A stretch of DNA of 64,000 bases from assembly GCF_023913735.1 (NCBI RefSeq), contig NZ_JAMXBH010000013.1, positions 1-64,000 on the forward strand, given 5' to 3'. Shown here piece after piece: positions 32,827 through 42,255 of the stretch. The DNA comes from Pseudarthrobacter raffinosi (lineage in GTDB: Bacteria; Actinomycetota; Actinomycetes; Actinomycetales; Micrococcaceae). Numbering within the stretch: position 1 is the first letter of the stretch; every line of letters begins with the position of its first letter. Both the position numbers and the translations under genes were made by a program. A model generated the notes under the pieces. The model was not told the DNA's origin. It did no database searches and saw only the letters and a list, made by a program, of their open reading frames with translations.

Positions 32827-34302
32827 ATGAGCCAGTTCATCAACGGCATCCACCGAGAGAGCGTCTCAGGGGAGAAATCAGACATCATAGATCCATCCAC
32901 CGGCTCGACCGTCGCAACCGTGACCCTCGCAGGAAGCGACGACGTCAAACTCGCCGTACTGGCAGCCCGCGAGGCCTTCCCGGCATGGTCAAGGGCAACG
33001 CCCGGCGAACGCTCGGGGCTTCTCACCAAATTCGCCACAGTTCTGGAAGGCCGCGCTGAGGAAATCGCGCAGCTTGAAAGCCGGCAAGCCGGAAAGCCAA
33101 TCCGCCTCACCCGCGAATTTGATGTCCCGGGGACCATCGACAACGTCTCCTTCTTCGCCGGCGCCGCACGGAACCTCGAAGGCAAAGCCACGGGTGAATA
33201 CTCCCCGGACCACACCTCCTCCATCCGCCGCGAGGCCATCGGGGTCATCGGTTCCATTTCGCCGTGGAACTACCCGCTGCAGATGGCTGCCTGGAAAATC
33301 CTGCCCGCCATCGCGGCAGGCAACACCATTGTTCTCAAGCCCGCAGAAATCACCCCGCTGACCAGCATCCTCTTCGCCGAGGCCGCCAAGGAAGCAGGGA
33401 TTCCGGACGGCGTCATCAACATCATCACCGGCCGCGGTTCTACCGCCGGTGCCGAACTGATGCGCCACCCCGACGTCGACATGCTCTCCTTCACCGGGTC
33501 CACAGCGGTCGGGCGGCTCGTCATGGAAGCGGCAGCCACCACCGCCAAGAGGCTCCATCTGGAACTGGGCGGCAAGGCCCCCTTCGTCGTATTCGATGAC
33601 GCCGATCTCGAGGCCGCCATCCACGGCGCCGTCGCCGGCAGCCTGATCAACACTGGCCAGGACTGCACCGCCGCCACCCGCGCCATCATTCACCGGTCCC
33701 TGTACAAGGACTTCGTGGACGGGGTGGCCGAGCTCTATTCGAAGGTCCGGCTCGGCCCCACCCTGGATCCGGCCACCGACCTCGGACCACTAATCTCAAT
33801 GGACCACCGCGACAAGGTGGCCGGCATGGTGGACCGGGCCCACGGCTACGCCCGAGTCCTGGGCGGCGGAATCCCCGGCGGCGAACTGGCGGCCGGGTCC
33901 TACTACGCCCCCACGCTCGTCGCTGACGCACCGGCTGACAGTGAAATCGTCCGAGACGAAGTCTTCGGCCCCGTCCTCGCCGCCATGCCTTTCGACGACG
34001 ACAACGAAGCCATCCGGCTGGCCAATGACACGCCATACGGCCTCGCCGCTTCCGCCTGGACCAAGGACATCTACCGAGCCCTGCGCGCAACCAGCGAAAT
34101 CCGCTCTGGCTGCGTGTGGGTCAACGACCACATCCCAATCATCAGCGAAATGCCCCACGGCGGAATGAAGGAATCCGGCTTCGGCAAGGACATGTCCACC
34201 TACTCAATGGACGAATACACCGTGGTAAAGCACGTCATGTACGACCGCACCGGCATCGCCGCGAAAGACTGGCACCGCACCATCTTCACCGCCACCCAGT
34301 AA
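32827..34302 (+). CDS. Aldehyde dehydrogenase (NAD(P)-dependent)
   Basis: A 491-residue classical aldehyde dehydrogenase: N148 in SPWNYPLQ, general base E246 in LHLELGGKAP, and nucleophile C280 in NTGQDCTAATR. KPAEITPLTS and the NAD-binding FTGSTAVGR are also present. AGCAGGAACC precedes the ATG. Overall it resembles aminobutyraldehyde/betaine-aldehyde dehydrogenases. In this operon it most simply oxidises the semialdehyde made by the DapA-family enzyme, for example 2-oxoglutarate semialdehyde to 2-oxoglutarate. Substrate choice is inferred from context only. Confidence 0.87.
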   Translation: MSQFINGIHRESVSGEKSDIIDPSTGSTVATVTLAGSDDVKLAVLAAREAFPAWSRATPGERSGLLTKFATVLEGRAEEIAQLESRQAGKPIRLTREFDVPGTIDNVSFFAGAARNLEGKATGEYSPDHTSSIRREAIGVIGSISPWNYPLQMAAWKILPAIAAGNTIVLKPAEITPLTSILFAEAAKEAGIPDGVINIITGRGSTAGAELMRHPDVDMLSFTGSTAVGRLVMEAAATTAKRLHLELGGKAPFVVFDDADLEAAIHGAVAGSLINTGQDCTAATRAIIHRSLYKDFVDGVAELYSKVRLGPTLDPATDLGPLISMDHRDKVAGMVDRAHGYARVLGGGIPGGELAAGSYYAPTLVADAPADSEIVRDEVFGPVLAAMPFDDDNEAIRLANDTPYGLAASAWTKDIYRALRATSEIRSGCVWVNDHIPIISEMPHGGMKESGFGKDMSTYSMDEYTVVKHVMYDRTGIAAKDWHRTIFTATQ

Positions 34303-34563
34303 GGCCCTCCCTCCGAGATCACCTGTCCGAGGGTGAATTAATCTCTCAACTCGCTTGCTGTGCCAGCCCCAATGGTTGTTCGTCGAGAGCAGGCTCGGAA
34401 CCAAACAACAGTTCTATGGCCTCACCGATCGTCCGGGAGGGCCAATGCGGCAAAGGCCCGCCCCGGACGAACCCCGCTGCCGGCGCCCTAGTCGTGAGCA
34501 CAGACCGGCGAACAACAACACACGACATCGGCCTGGCCGGATTTAGTGGAAGGAGAATTTACT

Positions 34564-34779
34564 ATGTACTCCAGCCCTCGACGGAAGGCACTTTGGACAT
34601 CCGTGCAACCCGGGGACATACTCACACTCAGCCGTCTCGGCATTCCCCTCCACCACGGCATCGTCGAGGACCGGACCGAGGATGGTGTGATCATCTGGAT
34701 CAAGGATGACCTAGGTGACCGACGCTTGTTTCATATGGACGACGAGTACAGCTTCGAAGTTTCCAGTAGCGTCTACTAG
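34564..34779 (+). CDS. Small conserved-looking hypothetical protein (71 aa)
   Basis: The ATG is preceded by AAGGAG at eight bases. The protein reads MYSSPRRKALWTSVQPGDIL, then LSRLGIPLHHGIVEDRTEDG, VIIWIKDDLGDRRLFHMDD and a short tail. It is mostly beta-strand by eye, with an SH3-like pattern of GD, HHGIVE and DRRLFH. I recall similar short proteins from Arthrobacter-type genomes but no known function. The flanking 34303-34563 and 34780-35024 stretches show no other gene I can support. Confidence 0.6.
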   Translation: MYSSPRRKALWTSVQPGDILTLSRLGIPLHHGIVEDRTEDGVIIWIKDDLGDRRLFHMDDEYSFEVSSSVY

Positions 34780-35024
34780 TAATGCCGCACCAAGTAATGC
34801 TGACAGTGGCGAACCCCAACGGTCAAAGCTTCAAAGTTCCGTTACACAAAGAACGGCCGTCACAAACGACAGTCGACTCCATGCCTTCTCAGCAACAGTG
34901 GCACCTCTGCGACTCTAGCTTCCATAAGGTCCGTTATCGGCCAGTCGAAAACCGGCCGAGGGAGAGGCTTCAAAAGGCAACGCGTTACCGCCTGTCCGCT
35001 TGCATCTAACTTGACGCAGAGTCA

Positions 35025-35303
35025 CTACATCTGACGCATTCTCATCGATTGTTCATTACATCTGTCTATGGTTCGGGCCGTGCGGCTGACCTGAAGTGAA
35101 GTACCTGCTACCTCGCAGAGCTGCATTGCACCAAGGTCCTGGCTGATCAACCGGCCTCGAAACTCGTCGACGTCCCGCGCCTTGGCGTCCAGCGGCACAA
35201 ACGCTGTGTTCACGGCTTCCCGCCAAGCATCAAACTGTTTCCTTGACGCCAGTTCACTTCCGTCAAAAAACGGCGGACGGCTGATAATCATTGCTTCGGA
35301 CAT
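35025..35303 (-). pseudogene. N-terminal fragment of an AraC-family regulator
   Basis: A GGAGG site precedes the ATG. The 92 residues contain FDAWREAVNTAFVPLDAKA and FRGRLISQDLGAMQLCEVAG followed by LQVSRTARTID, as in the AraC_binding_2 ligand domain. After that the sequence diverges and stops, and the AraC helix-turn-helix half is absent. This is a truncated gene with an intact expression start, probably non-functional. Confidence 0.6.
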
Positions 35304-35703
35304 CTAAATCCTCCACCTAAAGATTCGTGCCAGCTCCGCTGTCATGTCCCGGTTCACTGTTGGGGACTGCAGGTTGATTGTCTGGAACCGCGCGTTCAAC
35401 CACGCGCAAAAAGAGCACTTACAAGGTGCCACCGCCTGCGAGCTCATTGTCTGCCCTAATCCAGAAGCCTTGGTTCGCTCGCCCTGGGCCTGCTGGACAC
35501 CGCGCAGACGGTCATTTGGCCCTTCATCAAGACGCCGGCAATCTTTTTAGCCCAGCGAACCCGGGACCCAACCGGCAAGAAATGCCAGCCAGCGACGCTG
35601 TGAATCATGGTTCACGCTCATCCGGCAACTTGGTCAAGAGAAATTCAACGCCCCCTCTGCCAGAGGCGTGAGGATCGCTCAAGACAGTAGAAGGAAATCT
35701 ATA
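35304..35703. other. Gene-free stretch
   Basis: Four hundred bases between the AraC fragment and the MFS transporter gene with no coding frame, repeat or RNA gene that I can support. Short open frames on the plus strand have no ribosome sites or familiar motifs. Confidence 0.45.
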
Positions 35704-37077
35704 TCACCGGAGTCTGTGAGTCCCGACATTCGAGGGCAAGGCCTCAGTGGTGGCTCTGACGCCGAGCGGGTTGCCCTTTGTCTCCTTGGCCAGCAAAACC
35801 CCGACAGCCGAAATGACGCACAGGATCATGATGTAGATGCCGATGGATCCGGTCCATTTGGTGCTTTGCAGCAGAGTCTCGGCAATGGTTGCGGCGAAGG
35901 CACCACCGAGGATGGCACCGAAGGCGTACCCGATGGAGATGCCCGAGTAGCGGACATTGGCCGGGAACATTTCGGCGTACATCGCCGACATGGGGCCGTA
36001 GGAAAGGCCGAGGCCGATGGTCAGGACGAAGAGCGCCACACCGTAGAGCCAGATGTTCCTGGTGTCGATCAGGGCGAACATGGGGATCATCCAGGCGAAG
36101 ATGATCGCGTAACCGATCAGGAACGTCTTGACCCGGCCGATCCGGTCTGAGAGCCAGCCGCCGGCGAGCGTGAAGATCAGCCAGCCGAAGGAGGCGAGGG
36201 TGGTGGCTAGCAGGATTTCCGGGACCGGCATCTTCAACGTCCTGGTGGCGTAGGAGATGAAGAAGGCAATCAACAGGTAACCGGCAGCGTTGTTGCCGAT
36301 GAAGATCATTGTCGAGTACAGAACGGGCAGCTTGTGGTTCCGAATGAGCACGCCGAGCGGCGCCTTGCTTTCTTCCTTGCGGGCCGCCATTTCCTTGAAG
36401 ACCGGGCTCTCGGCAACAGCGCGGCGGATGAGGTAGCCGACGGCGATCAGCACGATGGACAGCAGGAACGGCACCCGCCAGCCCCAGGATGCGAAGTCCT
36501 CCCTGGACATGTTCGAGTTGAGCACGAACAGCAGGCCCGTGGCGAGAATCATGCCGATCGGAACACCGATCTGCGGGTACGCGCCAAACAGGCCGCGCTT
36601 GCTCTTGGGCGCGTGCTCCACGGCCATGAGTGCCGCTCCGCCCCATTCACCCCCGGCTGAGAAGCCTTGGATGATGCGAAGGAGGATCAGCAGGACCGGT
36701 GCCCAGAAGCCGATCTGTGCGTAAGTGGGCAGCATGCCGATCAGTGCCGTGGCGGCACCCATCATGATGAGCGTGAAGACCAGCATTGCCTTGCGCCCCA
36801 GGCGGTCACCCAAGTGGCCGGCGACGATGGCGCCGAGCGGGCGGAACAGGAAACTGATGCCGATCAGGGCGAAGGACAGGATCTGCGCCAGGCCCGGGTT
36901 GGAGTCATTCAGCGGGGCAAGGAACAGCGGCGACAACAGCGTCCCCGTCAGCTGGGCAAAAATGAAGAAGTCATACCACTCGATGGTGGTGCCCACCAGG
37001 GTCCCTGCGAGGACTTTTCGTTCCTCGTGCTTGCTGCTGGGGCCCATCTCTGAGTCGACGCGTGAAGTTGCGGTCAT
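35704..37077 (-). CDS. MFS transporter, metabolite:H+ symporter family
   Basis: A 457-residue transporter with twelve membrane segments. Landmarks are GTTIEWYDFFIFAQLTG after the first helix start, HLGDRLGRKAMLV in the first cytoplasmic loop and RIIQGFSAGGEWGGAALM, all typical of MHS symporters such as ProP, ShiA and aromatic acid carriers. GGAG lies before the ATG. A PaaR-like palindrome sits 56 bases upstream of the start, matching those at the paa promoters, so it is a good candidate for a phenylacetate (or related aromatic acid) importer. The substrate is inferred from regulation and position only. Confidence 0.88.
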   Translation of the reverse strand: MTATSRVDSEMGPSSKHEERKVLAGTLVGTTIEWYDFFIFAQLTGTLLSPLFLAPLNDSNPGLAQILSFALIGISFLFRPLGAIVAGHLGDRLGRKAMLVFTLIMMGAATALIGMLPTYAQIGFWAPVLLILLRIIQGFSAGGEWGGAALMAVEHAPKSKRGLFGAYPQIGVPIGMILATGLLFVLNSNMSREDFASWGWRVPFLLSIVLIAVGYLIRRAVAESPVFKEMAARKEESKAPLGVLIRNHKLPVLYSTMIFIGNNAAGYLLIAFFISYATRTLKMPVPEILLATTLASFGWLIFTLAGGWLSDRIGRVKTFLIGYAIIFAWMIPMFALIDTRNIWLYGVALFVLTIGLGLSYGPMSAMYAEMFPANVRYSGISIGYAFGAILGGAFAATIAETLLQSTKWTGSIGIYIMILCVISAVGVLLAKETKGNPLGVRATTEALPSNVGTHRLR

Positions 37078-37132
37078 TGGAACTCCATGGCTGGGGGCAG
37101 CGGTGCTGCCAAGGGGTGATGTGAAGCTATTT

Positions 37133-37150
37133 ACTGATCGAACGTTCAGT
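37133..37150. promoter_or_regulatory. PaaR-like box before the MFS transporter gene
   Basis: ACTGATCGAACGTTCAGT is a near-perfect palindrome (arms ACTGA/TCAGT) and matches the boxes at the other paa promoters. It lies 56 bases before the transporter start. Confidence 0.65.
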
Positions 37151-37235
37151 TACTTCAAAATAGTACTACGGATGTGTCGTGGAACACACCTATAACTTTT
37201 CGCGCTTGGGCCGTCGCCTAAACCGCTCATACCCG

Positions 37236-38027
37236 CTAGTGCGCGGCCACTCCGTTGAAAACCGGCGCCCGCTTTTCCTGGAACGCGCGGAAGCCCTCGG
37301 CGTAGTCATCACTCTTGCAGAGCCGCGCCTGCTCGGCGTTCTCCTCTGCCATGGCGTCCCAGAGGCCCAGGCGCTGGTCGCGGATGTGCGCCACCAACTC
37401 CTTACTGGCGTTGAACGCCCCGGTGGCACCCGAGGCCACGTTGGACACAATCTCCCGTGTGCTCGGCAGAAGGTCATCCGCCGGCATGGCTCGGCTGAAC
37501 ATCCCCCGCGCCACGGCCTCCGCCCCCGATATCAGCTCGGCCGTGTAGATCAGGTCCAGCGTCCGGTGCATGCCCAGCCGCTCGGTGAAGTACCAATGCC
37601 CGCCCGAATCCAGGGTGGCGCCCAGCTTGGCGAACGGCGAGCCGAACTTGGCGTTCTCCGCTACGTACACGACGTCCGTGGCCAGCAGCAGGCCCAGTCC
37701 GACGCCGAGGCACGCACCCTGGGCCGCGGTGAACGTGGGGACCGGGAAGGCACTCATCTTCTTCAGCAGCGGCTGCACCAGCCCGGCCAGATAAGCTTCG
37801 GCGTCGTCACTTTCCGGGGTGACGTTCTGAATGTCCCGGCCGGCACAGAAGGCGCGGCCCTCTCCCCTGAGCAGCAGCGCCCGCACCTCACCTCGGGAGG
37901 CGGCAGCAGCGGCGTCGTCGTACGCCTGTGCTAAATCCGCGAGTGCGTGCTCGTCCAGCGAATTCAGCTTGTGCGGCGCGTCCAGGACCACTTCGGCGAC
38001 GTTGTTGGCGATGGAGAGGGAGATCAT
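37236..38027 (-). CDS. paaG: Enoyl-CoA hydratase/isomerase PaaG
   Basis: A 263-residue crotonase-fold enzyme. LLLRGEGRAFCAGRDIQN and AAQGACLGVGLGLLLATDV hold the oxyanion-hole glycines; FAKLGATLDSGGHWYFTERLG carries the acidic region used by PaaG. PaaG isomerises ring-1,2-epoxyphenylacetyl-CoA to the oxepin-CoA that PaaZ opens. It is the last gene after paaABCDE, 20 bases beyond paaE. Assignment as PaaG rather than PaaF is from order and sequence style, the PaaF type being encoded at 48958. Confidence 0.88.
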   Translation of the reverse strand: MISLSIANNVAEVVLDAPHKLNSLDEHALADLAQAYDDAAAAASRGEVRALLLRGEGRAFCAGRDIQNVTPESDDAEAYLAGLVQPLLKKMSAFPVPTFTAAQGACLGVGLGLLLATDVVYVAENAKFGSPFAKLGATLDSGGHWYFTERLGMHRTLDLIYTAELISGAEAVARGMFSRAMPADDLLPSTREIVSNVASGATGAFNASKELVAHIRDQRLGLWDAMAEENAEQARLCKSDDYAEGFRAFQEKRAPVFNGVAAH

Positions 38028-38047
38028 GGGGCTCCTTAGTTAGGAAT

Positions 38048-39289
38048 CTAAACGTCGAAGTCGACGGTGACTTCCTTGCTGGTGGGGTGGCTCTGGCAGG
38101 TCAGCACGTATCCCTTGTCCAGTTCATCCTGCTCCAGGGCGTAGTTCTCGTCCATGGTCACGGTGCCGGTGACCACCTTGGCCCGGCAGGTGCCGCACAC
38201 TCCCCCGGCGCACGCGAACGGCACATCCGGCCGGACGCGCAGCGCAGCGTTCAGGATGGACTCGCGGGCGTGGGTGGGGCTGGCCACGTCGCCCTGCAGG
38301 CCGTCCAGTTTAAACGTGATCTTGTACGTCTCCTTGGACTCGTCAACCATCACGGGCCGGCCGGCGTGGCCCTCCGGACGGTCCGGCTTACCCGAGGTAA
38401 ACAGCTCAAACCGGATGGTGTCCGGGCTGACGCCGCGCTCGGCCAGGGTGTCCCGGCACAGCTGCACCAGCTCGAACGGGCCACACAGGAACCACTCGTC
38501 CACATCATCAGCGTGGATGGCGGTGCCCAGCAGCTGCCGGAGCTTTTCGGCGTCGATCCGGCCGCTGAGCAGCGGCGCGATCCGCTGTTCGCGGGACAGC
38601 ACGTGGTGGATGGCGAGGCGCTGCGGATACTTGTCCTTCAGGTCCGCCAGCTCCTCCAGGAACATCACGTCCATGGCGGCCTTGTTGGCGTAGATCAGGT
38701 CGAACCTGCTCTCCGGGTTGGCCGCCAGCAGCGTCCGGGCGATGGCGATCACCGGGGTGATGCCCGAGCCCGCGGCAATGGCGACGAAGCTGGCCTCACC
38801 GGTCGACGCGATTTCCCCCGCAAGTTCCTCCGGGTGGTTCATGGAGTTCATACGGTTTTGCTCCACCGCCTTGCCATCCCGGCCGTGCTTGGACACAAAC
38901 GCGCCCATCGGGCTCATAACGTCCAGGGTGTCCCCCGCCTTCAGCTCCGCGTTGGCCCACGTGGAGAACAGCCCGCCCAGGTCCTTCTTCACCGCTACCC
39001 GGATCTCGCTGCTGCCGTCCGCGAAGCTGCGCGGTTCCGCGCAGATGGAGTAGCTGCGCCGCACCTCGTGCAGCTCGCCCGTCTCATCCGGCAATTTGGT
39101 GCGCAGGGCCACGTACTGGCCGGGCAGGTAGTCGAACTGGCCGGCGAGCTCTTGGGGTACACCGAACATCACCTCGATGGCGTCCTCGGTCAGCCGGCGC
39201 ACCTCCGCCACGGCGAGGGTATGGAAGGACGGACGACGGCGGCCGCTGGCTAGCGCCGATTCGGCGGCGGTCTGGCGGACAACAGGCAT
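38048..39289 (-). CDS. paaE: Phenylacetyl-CoA epoxidase reductase subunit PaaE
   Basis: A 413-residue electron-transfer subunit. An N-terminal FAD-binding region contains RRSYSICAEPRS, an NAD(P)H domain contains AIAAGSGITPVIAIARTLL, and a C-terminal plant-type [2Fe-2S] domain has CAGGVCGTCRAKV and LTCQSHP. It passes electrons from NADPH to the PaaA diiron centre. It lies nine bases after paaD. Length is a little over the usual 350-360 because of a longer N terminus (SALASGRRRPSFHTLAV). Confidence 0.93.
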   Translation of the reverse strand: MPVVRQTAAESALASGRRRPSFHTLAVAEVRRLTEDAIEVMFGVPQELAGQFDYLPGQYVALRTKLPDETGELHEVRRSYSICAEPRSFADGSSEIRVAVKKDLGGLFSTWANAELKAGDTLDVMSPMGAFVSKHGRDGKAVEQNRMNSMNHPEELAGEIASTGEASFVAIAAGSGITPVIAIARTLLAANPESRFDLIYANKAAMDVMFLEELADLKDKYPQRLAIHHVLSREQRIAPLLSGRIDAEKLRQLLGTAIHADDVDEWFLCGPFELVQLCRDTLAERGVSPDTIRFELFTSGKPDRPEGHAGRPVMVDESKETYKITFKLDGLQGDVASPTHARESILNAALRVRPDVPFACAGGVCGTCRAKVVTGTVTMDENYALEQDELDKGYVLTCQSHPTSKEVTVDFDV

Positions 39290-39298
39290 GGGGCTTCC

Positions 39299-39829
39299 TT
39301 ACAGGACTTTGAAGTAGTCGAACGGTTCCAGGCAGTCCTTGCACACGTACAGCGCCTTGCAGGAGGTGGATCCGAAACGGGTGAGTTCCTTGGTGTTCAG
39401 GCTGGAGCACTGCGGGCATTTGACCGCCAGGCTCAACCGGACAGGGCCCGAGCGGCCGCCGGCGGCGGCGCGTCCGCTCGGGGCGGCTATGCCGTATTCC
39501 TGCAGCTTGGCCTTGCCTGCGTCCGTCATCCAGTCGGTGGTCCACGCCGGGGCGAGCACCAGCTCCACCTCGACGCTGGCGTAGCCTTCCTTTGCGAACG
39601 CGGCTTTCAGGTCATCCCGGATGGCGTCCATGGCCGGGCAGCCTGAGTACGTGGGCGTAATGGTGACACGGACGGCGTCACCAGTGTTGTGTTCCTGCGT
39701 CACCCGTACGTGGCGGAGGATCCCCAGATCGGCGATGGTCAGCACGGGGATCTCCGGATCGCACACTGTGGCGGCGATGTCCCAGGCCCGCTGCCGCGCG
39801 GTGACCTTTTCAGTGATCACGGCAGTCAC
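39299..39829 (-). CDS. paaD: Phenylacetyl-CoA epoxidase assembly protein PaaD
   Basis: A 176-residue protein with an N-terminal DUF59/MIP18-type domain (AATVCDPEIPVLTIADLGIL, TPTYSGCPAMDAI) and a C-terminal cysteine-rich region (CPQCSS, CKALYVCKDC) that likely binds zinc. PaaD is needed for maturation of the epoxidase, probably for iron-sulfur or diiron assembly. The start is GTG within a GTGA overlap with the paaC stop. Confidence 0.9.
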   Translation of the reverse strand: MTAVITEKVTARQRAWDIAATVCDPEIPVLTIADLGILRHVRVTQEHNTGDAVRVTITPTYSGCPAMDAIRDDLKAAFAKEGYASVEVELVLAPAWTTDWMTDAGKAKLQEYGIAAPSGRAAAGGRSGPVRLSLAVKCPQCSSLNTKELTRFGSTSCKALYVCKDCLEPFDYFKVL

Positions 39830-40767
39830 CAGCTTGCTCCGGGATACTCGCGGGCCAGCACCTGCATCTCGGCGAGGATGTAGCCCAGGTGCTCGGAGTG
39901 CTTGCCCTGCCGGCCTCCGCCGGGGGCGGCCGGCATGTCCGGCACCTCCAGTTCAGCTTCCGCCAAAATTTCCCCGGTGAGGCGGTCAAAGTCCTCCCTG
40001 ATGCTGGAAGGCGCGACGGCGGCGCCTGACTCCGCGAGGCGGGTCACCAGGGCATCGTCCTCGAAGAGTTCGCCGACGTAGGGCCAGACGAGCTTCAGGC
40101 CGTGGATCATCCTCTTGCGGGATTCGTCGGTGCCGCCGGCCAGGCGCAGCACCCACTGGGCGCTGTGGTCCCGGTGGTAGTCCACCTCTTTCACAGCCTT
40201 GGCGGCGATGGCCGCCAGCGTGGCATCCTTTGATTCGGCCAGGCGGCGGTAGAGCTCGAACTGGTAGTAGCTCACCACGAATTGCCGGGCGATGGTCACC
40301 GCGAAGTCGCTGTTGGGCTGCTCAAAGAGGTGGGCGGAGCGGAACTCGTGCTCGCGCCGGAAGTAGGCGAGCTCATCCTCGGTCTTGGCGCCGCCGTTTT
40401 CGCCGAGGGCGCCGCCGGCGTAGGTGAGGAAGGACCGGGCATGGCCCAGCTGATCGAGGCCGATGTTGCCCAGGGCCACATCCTCTTCCAGCTCGGGGGC
40501 CCGGGAGATCCAATGCCCCAGCCGCTGCGCGAGGATCAGGGCGTCATCGCCCAGGCGCAGCGCGTACTCGGCCACATCCTCTGTGGGTTTGGCGAGGCCG
40601 GAGCGGACCTCGAGGGCAATGTCCTCCGGGCGGAGGGCATTGCCAGGGGTGATGCGGGTGGCGCTGGCGTTACTGTCGCCACTTCCCGTTGGGGCTGCCA
40701 CACCGGTGGAGATATCACCGTGGCCGTGCGTCTCTGTTGCTTCGGTGTTTGCTCCGGGGGTGCTCAC
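39826..40767 (-). CDS. paaC: Phenylacetyl-CoA epoxidase structural subunit PaaC
   Basis: A ferritin-like four-helix protein that pairs with PaaA but lacks a working diiron site. RLGHWISRAPELEEDVALGN and NIGLDQLGHARSFLTYAG are characteristic, as is EVDYHRDHSAQWVLRLAGG. At 313 residues it is about 55 longer than typical PaaC, owing to a low-complexity N-terminal stretch rich in Thr, Gly, Ala and Ser (TEATETHGHGDIS). GTG start in a GTGA overlap with paaB. The alternative is that the real start lies downstream, near LRPEDIALE, but no ATG/GTG with a clear ribosome site is evident there. Confidence 0.9.
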   Translation of the reverse strand: MSTPGANTEATETHGHGDISTGVAAPTGSGDSNASATRITPGNALRPEDIALEVRSGLAKPTEDVAEYALRLGDDALILAQRLGHWISRAPELEEDVALGNIGLDQLGHARSFLTYAGGALGENGGAKTEDELAYFRREHEFRSAHLFEQPNSDFAVTIARQFVVSYYQFELYRRLAESKDATLAAIAAKAVKEVDYHRDHSAQWVLRLAGGTDESRKRMIHGLKLVWPYVGELFEDDALVTRLAESGAAVAPSSIREDFDRLTGEILAEAELEVPDMPAAPGGGRQGKHSEHLGYILAEMQVLAREYPGASW

Positions 40768-41201
40768 AGGTGCTTCACCCCTTCGCTCTTGGTGTAATAC
40801 GTGGCGTGCCGGTAGTCCTTACCCTGCGGGGACTCGAAGAAGGAGCCCTTGGAGTCCGGATCGCTGGCGGCAATCGCGTCGGCCGGGACCACCCAGATGG
40901 ATACACCCTCGTTGCGGCGGGTGTAGAGGTCTCGGGCGTTGCGCAAGGCCATGGCCGCGTCCGGCGCATGCAGGGAACCGGCGTGGACGTGGCTCAGGCC
41001 GCGGCTCGACCTGACGAAGACCTCCCACAAGCCCCACCCGGTGCGCCCGGTTGGCTGGGTTTCGACAGGCTTGGTTTCGACAGGCGCTGGGGAGTCGGTG
41101 GGGACCGAAGCTGTCTCAACGACCGGACTCGCCTTGGGCGCCTCGCGGTTGATTTCCGTGGCTGCGCTGGCCGGGACTTCCGGGTTGCCGTGGGGACTCA
41201 T
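40764..41201 (-). CDS. paaB: Phenylacetyl-CoA epoxidase subunit PaaB with N-terminal extension
   Basis: The C-terminal 95 residues are ordinary Paa[41 protein letters not shown] and [20 protein letters not shown]. The first 50 residues are an Ala/Pro/Val-rich, probably disordered extension with a short [10 protein letters not shown] repeat. The ATG lies in an ATGA overlap with the paaA stop, which supports the long form. PaaB is a small, essential bridging subunit of the epoxidase. The extension is unusual, and what it does is not known. Confidence 0.9.
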   Translation of the reverse strand: MSPHGNPEVPASAATEINREAPKASPVVETASVPTDSPAPVETKPVETQPTGRTGWGLWEVFVRSSRGLSHVHAGSLHAPDAAMALRNARDLYTRRNEGVSIWVVPADAIAASDPDSKGSFFESPQGKDYRHATYYTKSEGVKHL

Positions 41202-42211
41202 GCTGCGTATTCCTTCTGCTTGTTAACCTGCTTGGCTGCATACGCGGCCGCTGACTCGCGGACCCATGCGCCGTCGTCGTGCGCTTCCCTCCGGCGCTCA
41301 AGGCGCTGGGCGTTGCAGGGGCCGCGGCCGGCGAGGACTTCCTTGAACTCGTTCCAGTCCAGCGGGCCGTGCTCCCACTTCTTGGTGTCCTCGTTGAAGC
41401 GGATCTCGCTGTCCGGGAGGGTGAGGCCCAACACGCGGACCTGCTCCACCATCATGCCCACGAAGCGGCTGCGGAGTTCATCGTTGCTGAAGCGCTTGAT
41501 GTTCCAGGCCATGGACTCGCGGGAGTTGGGCGAATCGTCATCCGGCGGGCCGAACATCATCAGCGCCGGGGCGTACCAGCGGTTCACGGCGTCCTGGGCC
41601 ATCTGCTTCTGCTCCGCGGTGCCGTTAGCCAGTTCGAGGAGAATCTCGAAGCCCTGCCGCTGGTGGAAGGACTCTTCCTTGCAGACGCGGACCATGGCGC
41701 GGCCGTAGGGGCCGTAGGAGGCGCGGCACAGCGGCACCTGGTTACAGATCGCGGCACCGTCCACCAGCCAGCCGATGGCACCCATGTCCGCCCACGTCCG
41801 GGCCGGGTAGTTGAAGATGGACGAGTAGCGGGCCTTGCCGGCGATCAGCGCGTCCATCATCTCGTCGCGGGACTGGCCCAGAGTCTCCGCGGCCGAGTAA
41901 AGGTACAGCCCATGGCCGGCCTCGTCCTGGACCTTGGCCATCAGGATGGCCTTGCGCTTCAGGCTCGGTGCCCGGGAAATCCAGTTGGCCTCCGGCTGCA
42001 TCCCGATGATCTCCGAATGCGCGTGCTGAGAAATCTGGCGCAGGAGGCTCTTGCGGTAGTCGGCCGGCATCCAGTCCCGCGGCTCGATCCGCGAATCCTC
42101 CGCCATCACGCGGTCAAAGTTCGCCTGGCCGTCTGCGTCGCGCTGGGCTGCGGCTTCCAGTTCTTCCGGGGACAGCTCAGCGGGCACTGACTGCAGATTC
42201 TGCACTGCCAT
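41198..42211 (-). CDS. paaA: Phenylacetyl-CoA 1,2-epoxidase catalytic subunit PaaA
   Basis: A 337-residue diiron monooxygenase subunit that epoxidises the ring of phenylacetyl-CoA with O2. Diiron-ligand helices include [19 protein letters not shown] and [17 protein letters not shown], then [38 protein letters not shown]-like sequence near the C terminus is typical. GAGGAG lies before the ATG. It is the first gene of paaABCDEG, with a PaaR-like box 45 bases upstream. Confidence 0.95.
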   Translation of the reverse strand: MAVQNLQSVPAELSPEELEAAAQRDADGQANFDRVMAEDSRIEPRDWMPADYRKSLLRQISQHAHSEIIGMQPEANWISRAPSLKRKAILMAKVQDEAGHGLYLYSAAETLGQSRDEMMDALIAGKARYSSIFNYPARTWADMGAIGWLVDGAAICNQVPLCRASYGPYGRAMVRVCKEESFHQRQGFEILLELANGTAEQKQMAQDAVNRWYAPALMMFGPPDDDSPNSRESMAWNIKRFSNDELRSRFVGMMVEQVRVLGLTLPDSEIRFNEDTKKWEHGPLDWNEFKEVLAGRGPCNAQRLERRREAHDDGAWVRESAAAYAAKQVNKQKEYAA

Positions 42212-42255
42212 GGTTGCTCCTCTTGCAAAGGCCTTTCAAAGGCACTCAATTATTT

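Noticed and set aside
34346-34528. A 60-codon minus-strand frame after the aldehyde dehydrogenase gene
   Set aside because: The tail looks protein-like (EAIELLFGSEPALDEQ), but there is no start signal or family match; at best a remnant.
37928-39253. A 441-codon open frame on the plus strand
   Set aside because: It is antisense to paaE and the end of paaG, and the translation has no recognisable domain.
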